From NCBI GenBank assembly GCA_050747525.1, contig JBOGOC010000084.1, forward strand, positions 1-34,274: a DNA stretch of 34,274 bases, read 5' to 3'. Source of the stretch: JBOGOC01 sp050747525. Lineage in GTDB: Bacteria > Acidobacteriota > Polarisedimenticolia > JACPZX01 > DASXTC01. Shown here piece by piece: positions 16,497 through 22,969 of this stretch (position 1 is its first letter; every line of letters starts with the position of its first letter). Under the pieces are notes generated by a model. It did not search any database, was not told the DNA's origin, and saw only the letters and a program-made list of their open reading frames with translations. The position numbers and the translations under genes were made by a program.

Positions 16497-18506
16497 ATGC
16501 GCGTCAGGCAGCTCGCGGCTCCCCTGGGCATCTTCGGTCTCGCCTATATCGTCCGTCTCGCCTTCCTGCTCCAGATCGCCCGCTCCCCCTTCTTCGACTT
16601 CATGCACCTCGACCCGCTCTACTACCACGAATGGGCGCTGCGCATCGCCGCGGGGGACTGGATTGGCACCGAGGTGTTCGAGATGAGCCCGCTGTACTCC
16701 TACCTGCTGGCCGTCTTCATGCTGGTGTTCGGGGACGACCTGTGGCTCCTGCGCCTGCTGCAGATCGGAATCGGCTCGCTCACCTGCCTGCTCACCTGGC
16801 GGCTGACCGATCGGCTCTTCGGAAAGGCCGCGGCGATCGTGGCCGGAGTGGGGTGCGCCCTCTATGGCCCCTTCCTGTTCTACGAAGGGCAGGTGATGAA
16901 GGAGTTCCTCACCCCTCCACTGGCCACGGGGGCGCTACTTCTGCTCCTCTCGTCGACCGACGCCGGCCGGAGCCGCGCCGCCGGGCTGTGGCGACTCGCG
17001 GGGTCGGGCGCCCTGATCGCCCTGGCCGCCCTGGTGCGCGACAACTTCCTCGTCCTGCTGGCCGCGCTGGCGGCGTGGGCCATCCTCGCGCATCCGCTGC
17101 GGCTGAAGGGGGCCGCCGCGATGGCGGCAGGGGCGCTGGCCGTGCTCCTTCCGGTGGGCGTGCGAAACGCAGCCGTGGGAGGCGACTTCGTGCTCACCAC
17201 GTCGGGGGGCGGCGAGGTCTTCTACATCGGCAACGGCCCCTACGCCAACGGCGCGTACGTCCCGCCGCCATGGGTCCGCTCTACGCCACGCTTCGAGCAC
17301 GAGGACTTCCGCCAGAAGGCCCGCGAGCTGACCGGAAAGCCGCTCAGCCGCGCCGAGGCTTCGCGCTTCTGGTGGAAGCAGGGGCTGGCGTGGCTGGCGG
17401 AGCATCCGGTGCGAGGCGCGGCGCTGTGGCTGCGCAAGGCGGCCCTGTTCTGGAACGACCACGAGCTCCCCGACAACTACTCGTTCTACACCTTCCGGCG
17501 CTTCTCCTGGATGCTCGCCCACACGCTGACCTTCGGCCCGGTCGCGGCGCTGGCGGTGTGCGGGGCGGTGCTGACCTGGCGCGATCGCAAGCGGCTGGCG
17601 CCTCTGTACGCCGCGGCGGCCGGATACATGCTCTCGGTCCTCATCTTCTTCAACTTCGCCCGATTCCGCCTGCCGGTGGTTCCCATCCTGCTGGCCTTCG
17701 CGGGCGCCGGCGCGGTGGGGCTGGCCCGGGCCGCGCGGGGCTCCGTCTCGTCACGGCGCCTGCCGGGCGCGCGCGTGCTGTGGGGGGCGGCGATGGCCGC
17801 CGCCATGATCCCGTTCGTCCTGGTGGACTGGTCCAGCGCCCAGGAAGAGCCCTTCCAGGATCGCCTGCACCTGGGGGCCGCCTACAGGCAATCGGGGCGC
17901 CTCGACGAAGCCGAGAGCACACTGCGCCAGGTGATCATCGACGCCGAGGCGGTGGTGCGGCGCCACGGAGGCGACCCGACGCGCGCCGAGACCACTCCCG
18001 GCGGGATCACGTTCACTCTGGCCCTGTCGGCAGCGCACCGCGACCTGGGCGGTGTGCTCATGGACAAGCGGCGCTTCGCCGAGGCGGCGCACGCGTTCGA
18101 GACGGCGGCCGCCCTCTCACCACGCGACGCCGCTCCCTGGATGTCTCTCGGCGGGGCGCGGCGCGAGCTGGGAGACGCGCGCGGGGCGGCCGAGGCGTAC
18201 CGGCGCGCCACCGAGGCGAGCCCGCAGCGGTTCGATGCATGGTTCGACCTGGCCACCATGCAGCTCGAGCTGGGGAGCCCTCAGGAAGCGCTGATCTCGC
18301 TGCGGCACGCGCGCGAGAACCCGCCTCACCTCGAGCCGCTGGAGCTGGCCGACTGGCACTACGGGATGGGAGCCGTCCTCTACTCCATGCCCGGACACGA
18401 GGCCGACGCCGCCAAGCACCTGCGCGAAGGCCTCAAGCTCAACCCCGAAGCCCGCCAGGCCGACGAGGTGCGGGACGCGCTGAAGACCCTCGAATCCTCG
18501 AGATGA
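16497..18506 (+). CDS. GT-C glycosyltransferase with C-terminal TPR repeats
   Basis: A 669-residue protein. The membrane part (about 1-440) has a first loop with DPLYYHEWA, where the Asp matches the catalytic position of GT-C/ArnT-like enzymes, then SPLYSYLLAVF and about ten further hydrophobic helices. The last 220 residues form tetratricopeptide helices (LGAAYRQSGRLDEAESTLRQ, LGGVLMDKRRFAEAAHAFET, LGGARRELGDARGAAEAYRR). It should transfer a sugar from a lipid-phosphate donor to a protein or glycan across the membrane, with the TPR part perhaps holding the acceptor. The acceptor is unknown. Transcription probably starts at the start codon. Its stop is the left boundary of the low-GC island. 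Confidence 0.88.
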   Translation: MRVRQLAAPLGIFGLAYIVRLAFLLQIARSPFFDFMHLDPLYYHEWALRIAAGDWIGTEVFEMSPLYSYLLAVFMLVFGDDLWLLRLLQIGIGSLTCLLTWRLTDRLFGKAAAIVAGVGCALYGPFLFYEGQVMKEFLTPPLATGALLLLLSSTDAGRSRAAGLWRLAGSGALIALAALVRDNFLVLLAALAAWAILAHPLRLKGAAAMAAGALAVLLPVGVRNAAVGGDFVLTTSGGGEVFYIGNGPYANGAYVPPPWVRSTPRFEHEDFRQKARELTGKPLSRAEASRFWWKQGLAWLAEHPVRGAALWLRKAALFWNDHELPDNYSFYTFRRFSWMLAHTLTFGPVAALAVCGAVLTWRDRKRLAPLYAAAAGYMLSVLIFFNFARFRLPVVPILLAFAGAGAVGLARAARGSVSSRRLPGARVLWGAAMAAAMIPFVLVDWSSAQEEPFQDRLHLGAAYRQSGRLDEAESTLRQVIIDAEAVVRRHGGDPTRAETTPGGITFTLALSAAHRDLGGVLMDKRRFAEAAHAFETAAALSPRDAAPWMSLGGARRELGDARGAAEAYRRATEASPQRFDAWFDLATMQLELGSPQEALISLRHARENPPHLEPLELADWHYGMGAVLYSMPGHEADAAKHLREGLKLNPEARQADEVRDALKTLESSR

Positions 18507-18542
18507 CCCCGATGGGCCATCCAGCGCAGCGAGGTACGCTTG

Positions 18543-19310
18543 CTATTCCTCTCCCCACATGGTCGTGTCGCCGAGCTTGTACAGTTGACAGGGAGCGTTG
18601 ACTCGCGTCCTGGCGGCCCTGATGGAGCATTCGAGGAGGGCGCGCTCTGCTGCAAGCTCCTCGGTCGGAAGTTCGTTCGTGTATCCATACACCCAACGAC
18701 CCGCCGGATCGATGGCAATCGCAAATGCCTTGAACTGGGGATACGTGTCGTAATCTCGAAGCGCGAAGTCCATTTTCTGAGAAACCACGGGGCCGGGGGG
18801 CCGCGGTCTGTTTCCTGGTTGGGGGAATGGCTGGCCGGCCACGAATGCCTCAAGGGCAAGCACCCTCTCGTCGTAGGTACCCCCGGACAGTGGCCACAAA
18901 TCCGACAGGACTTGCTCAATTCTGTCAACCTGGGACAACGGCACCGCACCTTCTCGATCGACCAGGCGAACAGCCCCATCGTCTTCGAGCGTCAGGAACC
19001 ACAGCGATGGCTGTCCTTCCCAAGAGCGCGGGTCCAGGCGTGACTTCGTCCAGATTGTGCTGTTACTCCAACGGAGGAGAAGCCGGTCCGCGCCCAACTC
19101 CTTAGGGTGCAATACGCTCTCGATCCTGAGAATACCGTGACCGTAGTCAACGCCGTTGGCCGTCAGCTCCTCGGAACTCACGAGAGTGGCGACGACAATG
19201 GTCGAAGCTTGCTCGACTCTCGAACGGGAGGTGAGTGGCTGCGCGCCAGCAGCAACCAGCAGCGTGACGCCGACCGACAACCCCGCATAGAGTGCTCTCG
19301 GATCTCGCAT
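18543..19310 (-). CDS. Secreted hypothetical protein in the low-GC island
   Basis: A 255-residue protein that I do not recognise. It begins with a signal peptide (hydrophobic LYAGLSVGVTLLVAAGA) and contains a middle part that alternates short beta-like segments (ILRIESVLH, LLLRWS, LWFLTLEDDGAVRLVDREG). The C-terminal segment FAIAIDPAGRWVYGYTNE, with two cysteines (in LLECS and APCQLY), resembles small exported domains that count repeated A/E/C-rich helices, but I cannot name a family. AAGGAGG lies 7 nt before the ATG. G+C is about 57% in its sampled 3' part, against 70% in the neighbouring gene, so it was probably acquired together with the genes to its right. Confidence 0.75.
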   Translation of the reverse strand: MRDPRALYAGLSVGVTLLVAAGAQPLTSRSRVEQASTIVVATLVSSEELTANGVDYGHGILRIESVLHPKELGADRLLLRWSNSTIWTKSRLDPRSWEGQPSLWFLTLEDDGAVRLVDREGAVPLSQVDRIEQVLSDLWPLSGGTYDERVLALEAFVAGQPFPQPGNRPRPPGPVVSQKMDFALRDYDTYPQFKAFAIAIDPAGRWVYGYTNELPTEELAAERALLECSIRAARTRVNAPCQLYKLGDTTMWGEE

Positions 19311-19328
19311 GGCCGCCCCTCCTTGTCC

Positions 19329-19504
19329 GTCTAACGCCGCAGGATAACCCGCGCCGAACGGAGGGTTGCGGTTGGTCGGAAGGGTAGGAACAGACCTGAC
19401 GGGTAGAGATAGTCCTCACCCGAATCGTCGATAACCCGAACGAAGTTGCTACGGGCGTTCGCCCGGGTCTCCCCCGCGCCGGCAGCTTTAGCCGGTTGTT
19501 AGAC
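19329..19504 (-). other. attC-like recombination site or composite of two sites, downstream of the methyltransferase gene
   Basis: On the minus strand, GTCTAAC (19498-19504) fits the integron R'' core RYYYAAC and is followed by AACCGGCTAAAGCTGCCGGC, a layout common in gene-cassette attC sites. The site starts 16 nt before the end of the methyltransferase gene, whose TAA lies within it. A perfectly complementary GTTAGAC (19329-19335) fits the R' core GTTRRRY. At 176 bp it is longer than a usual attC (about 57-141) and it encloses a decayed ORF, so it may be two broken sites. The inner L''/L' arms pair only partly. Confidence 0.45.
19331..19453 (-). pseudogene. Remnant of a small conserved protein with an SGEDYLYP motif
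   Basis: Between the two flanking genes the minus strand reads RSNFVRVIDDSGEDYLYP and then about 20 more residues to a TAG at 19331-19333. The motif RV(I/V)D-(D/E)-SGEDYLYP is, from memory, characteristic of a widespread family of small bacterial hypothetical proteins. The expected N-terminal half and any ATG, GTG or TTG start are missing; the frame runs upstream into a stop. I therefore call it a truncated gene. It lies between the two cores of the attC-like site. Confidence 0.5.
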
Positions 19505-20222
19505 GCCTCAGCCTCTTGAGGGACGCCATGATGCCATCGAGAGCCCACTTGCCGTGCTCTGGGGGACTCCAATCGGAAGCGGTGTCCGTACGCCTCGCCC
19601 AGGTAATGCTGCCAATCGTGCCGACCTTGTCGAACATCGCCCCCACACAGCAAGACAGCCTTGCCACCTGCCGTGGCCCCGCGATCCCGTTCAGTTCTGT
19701 TGAATCGTGCAGGAGCAGGAAGCCACCAGGAGCCAGATGTCGTGACCAGGCACTCACGTCTGCTAAGGCCGACTCGAACCTGTGATCGCCATCGACAAAT
19801 ACAGCTCGAACGGGACGCTGCCACCCAGCAGCAACCGTAACGGAGTCGTCGACCAGCATCTCGACGTGCCCTGTCAGACCAAAGTGAGCAATGTTCTCGC
19901 CAAGTTCATCCCTGGTACCATACCGATGCGGATCCACCGCATAGACTGGTTCACGGCCGCCATCGCGAATGCCTGCAGCGAGACATAAGGTGGAGCGACC
20001 GCGCATCGATCCAACCTCAACAACAACACCGCTACCTGGTGCGCTGCGCGCCACCCAGTACAAGAAGACCGCCTCGTGTGGATAAAGGTAGCCGTCCACA
20101 AGCAACAGCGGGGCTGCTACACGTGTTCCTGCCGGCATTGAGAGCGCGAAGGCAGCATCAACTGCTCTTCGAACGCGGTCCTTCCATGTGCCAACCTGCC
20201 TAACAGGCAAGATCCACTCCAT
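19488..20222 (-). CDS. Class I SAM-dependent methyltransferase (Methyltransf_24-like)
   Basis: A 244-residue protein with the Rossmann methyltransferase plan: motif I VVVEVGSMRGRST (about 67-79), an acidic residue after the second strand (YAVDPH), motif AVFVDGDHRFESALADVSAW and the late LAPGGFLLLHD. The DGDH motif is typical of the Methyltransf_24/cephalosporin-hydroxylase-like group, which often acts on sugars or small molecules. The substrate is unknown. The ATG at 20222 is chosen; a TTG at 20228 is also open, and neither has a clear ribosome-binding site, as is common in cassettes. Its stop codon sits inside an attC-like sequence, and its G+C is lower than that of the flanking operons. Confidence 0.82.
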   Translation of the reverse strand: MEWILPVRQVGTWKDRVRRAVDAAFALSMPAGTRVAAPLLLVDGYLYPHEAVFLYWVARSAPGSGVVVEVGSMRGRSTLCLAAGIRDGGREPVYAVDPHRYGTRDELGENIAHFGLTGHVEMLVDDSVTVAAGWQRPVRAVFVDGDHRFESALADVSAWSRHLAPGGFLLLHDSTELNGIAGPRQVARLSCCVGAMFDKVGTIGSITWARRTDTASDWSPPEHGKWALDGIMASLKRLRRLTTG

Positions 20223-20329
20223 GAACAAGAGCGTCTACTGGATGCCACATGACGGACAACCTCATGCGATGCGCTGTCACCGCGCCACGGAACGAAGTCG
20301 AGTTCTAGCCCGCACACGGGTCGTCGTCG

Positions 20330-20423
20330 GGCAAACGCCCACGCTCACACTCGGCGGGCGAACGTGCGAACGAGATCCGCACCGAACCTGCCGCCCGCCG
20401 TCGCGTGCAGCGTGTCGTTATGC
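20330..20423 (-). other. attC-like site (94 bp) downstream of the antitoxin gene
   Basis: On the minus strand it starts with GCATAAC (20417-20423), whose TAA is the stop of the antitoxin gene. CACGCT follows and pairs with AGCGTG near the far end, with an inner 9-bp pair CGGCGGGCG/CGCCCGCCG. The final core is GTTTGCC (20330-20336). Order, size and the AAC/GTT pair match integron attC architecture, although the outer core letters depart from the strict consensus. The gap 20223-20417 contains no gene. Confidence 0.5.
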
Positions 20424-20642
20424 GCCTGCGTGACTGACCCAGTTCAGCGACAACTTCTTGCCCGAAGCCGCACAGTCTCGAAGGTACAAGTTGATCAGGG
20501 TCTGATATGGGATGCCGCTCTCCGACGCGAGTTCGTTGAAGTATCGAATGGTCGCTTCGTCGAGACGAATCGTGACCTGGCGCTTGAGCCTTCGGGCGTA
20601 GGGATTACGTTGCGCCTTGGAAAAATCGTATTCCTTCTTCAT
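20418..20642 (-). CDS. Orphan BrnA/CopG-type ribbon-helix-helix antitoxin
   Basis: A 74-residue protein starting MKKEYDFSKAQRNPYARRLK, then QVTIRLDEATIRYFNELASE (about 22-41) and GIPYQTLINLYLRDCA. This is the N-terminal linker plus ribbon-helix-helix fold of BrnA-like antitoxins, which bind DNA as dimers and neutralise a BrnT-type RNase toxin. No toxin ORF lies on either side. The ATG at 20642 is preferred to an upstream GTG at 20651. A promoter with a palindrome in its spacer lies about 130 nt upstream. G+C is about 53% at its 5' end. It looks like a cassette-borne single gene. Confidence 0.8.
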   Translation of the reverse strand: MKKEYDFSKAQRNPYARRLKRQVTIRLDEATIRYFNELASESGIPYQTLINLYLRDCAASGKKLSLNWVSHAGA

Positions 20643-20772
20643 GGCTTCCACCGTCGGTTATAGGTCGACCGCTCACGACGAGTTGCCCTTCTTGCAGAGA
20701 TGATGCGGATCGCGTCGGCCCGGGTGCGAAAGCAGTGACACATCCCATTCGAAGCGTAACGACACGAACTAC

Positions 20773-20801
20773 AGTATAACTACGACGTAGGCAGTGATCA
20801 A
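20773..20801 (-). promoter_or_regulatory. Promoter with an operator-like palindrome, for the antitoxin gene
   Basis: On the minus strand TTGATC (20796-20801) and TATACT (20773-20778) are separated by exactly 17 bp, 4 of 6 and 5 of 6 to the sigma-70 consensus. The spacer contains the palindrome CTACGaCGTAG (20780-20790), well placed for autorepression. The leader to the ATG would be about 125 nt and contains no ORF. The local G+C is about 43%. Confidence 0.6.
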
Positions 20802-20821
20802 TCGAGGTATCCTTTAGACTC

Positions 20822-20842
20822 GCCTCCGAGCTTGCGGGAGGC
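20822..20842 (-). terminator. Hairpin downstream of the phosphatase gene
   Basis: GCCTCC (20822-20827) pairs with GGAGGC (20837-20842) around a 9-nt loop, 24 nt beyond the phosphatase stop on the minus strand. There is no strong U-run. By position it would close the operon that begins at 26219. Confidence 0.45.
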
Positions 20843-20866
20843 TCTGAAGGGACTCGACGGTTCGAA

Positions 20867-21404
20867 CTAGGGCTGCTTCTCCCCGAAGTCTTTCAGAAAC
20901 CCCTTCATGCGAAACTGCCACCAGCCCAGACCGAAACCCTTCGCTTCCTGGTAGGCTCTTTCCGTGGCCCATCCTTCGTGCGACATGCGGTGCGCGGCCA
21001 CGATGACACCGGTGCGATCACGCCCATGCTTGCAGTGCACGAAGCTGGTTGCCTGCCGCCTGAATGATTCCCAGGACCTCCTGCACCTCGGTCAGCGCCG
21101 GCCGGCCGAACCCCGACATGGGGACATGCACATACTGGATCCCCAGGGCCGTGGCCTCCGCTCGTTCACGTTCCGACGCGTCTTCCTCGTCGCGGAGATT
21201 CACGACCGTCCTGATCCCGAGGCTGACCAGATACCCCATGCACGCGGCGCCCGGCTCCGCGCCACGGTAGAGCCCCGGGCTCACGATCGCAAAATTGGCG
21301 CAGGGCCGGCACGCCCTGTCGCCGGACGGTTCCACCGGCGTCGCGCCGGCCAGCCGGACGGCGGCCAGCACCGCTATCACGAGCAGACTCGCGCTCCGTC
21401 TCAT
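20867..21404 (-). pseudogene. Secreted dual-specificity/tyrosine phosphatase, split by a frameshift
   Basis: Two frames together make one phosphatase of about 178 residues. Frame one starts at 21404 with a signal peptide (SLLVIAVLAAVRLAGA) and reads PGLYRGAEP, then GIRTVVNLRDEED, the usual N-terminal half with the general-acid region. Frame two continues with FVHCKHGRDRTGVIVAAHR, the complete HCx5R(T) catalytic loop, and ends in KDFGEKQP at the TAG at 20867-20869. The join needs one base (21044) to be skipped, or two to be added, between AAC-CAG and TTC-GTG-CAC. No slippery heptamer is visible, so a mutation or sequencing error is likelier than programmed frameshifting. Read literally, frame one stops at 21018 without the active site. 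The start ATG overlaps the previous gene's stop (ATGA). Confidence 0.8.
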
Positions 21405-22093
21405 CGATACAGCTTCGCCCGGCCCCGTTTGCCGACGAGGTCAATCACCTGTCCCTTGTGGAGACAGTACGCCATCTTCTGGGCCAGCACCCGGCTGGTG
21501 TTCAGGGCGGTCGCAAGTTCTCCGGTGGTGAACGACGCGAGCCCGGCAGGCAGAAGCCCTCGCCAATCCGCCGACTGCTCGAACCCCCTCTGACCCAGAA
21601 CCTCGAGCAGGCGGCGCTCTTGAATGGCCCACCCCCGCCGCCGCCAGGCGCGTTTCCCCTCGAACCGCCGCACCTCCTCGGCGCTGACGATCAACACCTC
21701 GAGCGAAAAGTTGCGGTGGGAGACCAGCTGAGGGATGTGGACCATTTCCAGGAACAGGTCCTCCAACCGGCCCTGCCTGGGAGACTTGCGGCGGACGATC
21801 CGGGCGCGATCGCCCGTCGCCGGCCGGACGATCCACGTTTCGCGGACGAGCGGATAGACCAGCCGCACCGGATGTGCGCGGACCAGCTTCGCAAGCTTGG
21901 ACCTGATGCCCGAGAAACCGCCGGTCTGGATCTCGATCAACAGATCGCCGCGGACGATATCGACCACGAACCCATCGACCGGGACTTCCAGGCGATCGCC
22001 CGGACGGGCGTACCACTGCTTCACAGCCGCATGGAGCGGCTTCTCATTCAGCAGGCCGATGCCGGGCATGCCCGCGTGCGGCACTGCTATCAT
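21401..22093 (-). CDS. Predicted PD-(D/E)XK-like protein with a C-terminal winged helix
   Basis: A 230-residue protein without a name that I know. Around residues 35-60 it reads LEVPVDGFVVDIVRGDLLIE then IQTGGF: an aspartate (D45) eight residues before E54-I-Q56, which fits a PD-(D/E)XK nuclease core with Gln in place of the usual Lys. The segment after it (SKLAKLVRAHPVRLVYPL) fits the helix and strand that follow in that fold. The last 45 residues (FTTGELATALNTSRVLAQKM) look like a winged helix. Both ends overlap neighbours as ATGA, with rnc upstream and the phosphatase downstream, so it is translationally coupled to RNase III. A nucleic-acid-binding or cleaving role is inference. Confidence 0.7.
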   Translation of the reverse strand: MIAVPHAGMPGIGLLNEKPLHAAVKQWYARPGDRLEVPVDGFVVDIVRGDLLIEIQTGGFSGIRSKLAKLVRAHPVRLVYPLVRETWIVRPATGDRARIVRRKSPRQGRLEDLFLEMVHIPQLVSHRNFSLEVLIVSAEEVRRFEGKRAWRRRGWAIQERRLLEVLGQRGFEQSADWRGLLPAGLASFTTGELATALNTSRVLAQKMAYCLHKGQVIDLVGKRGRAKLYR

Positions 22094-22803
22094 CCCGGCG
22101 GCTTCCGAAGCGTGGGCATGACCTCATCGAGGCGGCCCAGCAGGTCGCGGGCGGCCTCCTGCTCCGCCGCTTTCTTGCTCGACCCGGCCCCCTCTGCGAT
22201 CACCTTGCCCGACACGCTCAGCTCCACCACGAAGGTCTTGCGGTGGGCCGGGCCCGACTCGGACGCCACGCGATACACCGGCACCGGCAGCCCCACCGCC
22301 TGCAGCGCCTCCTGAAGATCGGTCTTGTGGTCCTGGCTGCGCCGGTCGTGCAGCACGAGCTTCGACACTTCCTCGCCGAAATGGCGGCGCACCAGCGCGA
22401 AGGCGGCGTCCCACCCTCCGTCCAGGTAGACCGCCCCGAGCACCGCCTCGTACGTGTCGGCCAGGATGGAGTCCTTGCCGCGGCCCCCGGCCTGATCCTC
22501 GCCGCGCCCCAGCCGCACGTGATCCCCCAGGCCGATGGCGCGGGCGCGCGCCGCAAGACTCGGCTCGCTCACCAGCCAGGCGCGCGCGCGCGACAGGCTT
22601 CCCACGGCGGCATCGCCGAACCGCTCGCCCAGCAGCAGCGACACGCCCAGCGCCAGCACGGCGTCGCCCAGGAACTCCATGGCCTCGCCGTCGTCACCGG
22701 GCGTCCCCTTCTCGTGGGCCCACGAACGATGCGTGAGCGCCTGCTGCAGCATTTCGGGGCGGCCGAACGCGTGACCCAGGACGGCCTCCAGCGCCTCGTT
22801 CAT
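22090..22803 (-). CDS. rnc: Ribonuclease III
   Basis: A 237-residue RNase III with the catalytic domain (about 1-150) and a double-stranded-RNA-binding domain (about 155-230). The signature reads GEAMEFLGDAVL: the acidic E40, E43 and D47 are kept although the usual N-E-R-L-E has become G-E-A-M-E. D116 and E119 (ADTYEAVLGAVYLDGG) complete the metal site. KTDLQEALQ opens the RNA-binding domain. It processes rRNA precursors and cleaves duplex RNA. GAGAGG lies about 6 nt before the ATG. Upstream a miniature transposable element separates it from the gene it once followed closely. Confidence 0.96.
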   Translation of the reverse strand: MNEALEAVLGHAFGRPEMLQQALTHRSWAHEKGTPGDDGEAMEFLGDAVLALGVSLLLGERFGDAAVGSLSRARAWLVSEPSLAARARAIGLGDHVRLGRGEDQAGGRGKDSILADTYEAVLGAVYLDGGWDAAFALVRRHFGEEVSKLVLHDRRSQDHKTDLQEALQAVGLPVPVYRVASESGPAHRKTFVVELSVSGKVIAEGAGSSKKAAEQEAARDLLGRLDEVMPTLRKPPG

Positions 22804-22812
22804 CGTGGTCCT

Positions 22813-22969
22813 CTCACCTCACATCGTGGCGCGGAGATTGTTCCTCGCTCGTGAGGGGGGTGTTTTCAGGCCCTTTCGGCGGCGTCGGGTGTTGAAACGG
22901 ACCAGGTCCTTGTTGAATTCGGGCCATTCCTTGCCTAGGCACAATCTGCGCGCCACTATGCTCACCTCA
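22813..22969. mobile_element. Miniature inverted-repeat transposable element with 9-bp target duplication
   Basis: The element is 22822-22960 (139 bp). Its ends, 22822-22845 and 22937-22960, are inverted repeats matching at 21 of 24 positions, reading CATCGTGGCGCGGAGATTGT or CATAGTGGCGCGCAGATTGT from outside. Both sides are flanked by the same 9 bases, CTCACCTCA, at 22813-22821 and 22961-22969. It encodes no transposase; an open minus-strand frame through it (about 46 codons) has no start that I trust. Removing it and one duplication restores an intergenic region with the upstream stop and the rnc ribosome-binding site adjoining. Terminal repeats plus a 9-bp duplication indicate movement by a DDE transposase encoded elsewhere; the family is not identified. 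Confidence 0.88.

Noticed and set aside
20850..20870. GGTTCGAAC resembling a tRNA T-loop
   Set aside because: The flanking bases do not pair as a T-stem and no cloverleaf can be drawn around it.
21030..21060. Programmed ribosomal frameshift in the phosphatase gene
   Set aside because: No slippery heptamer, stop-codon context or downstream stimulatory hairpin is visible at the junction.
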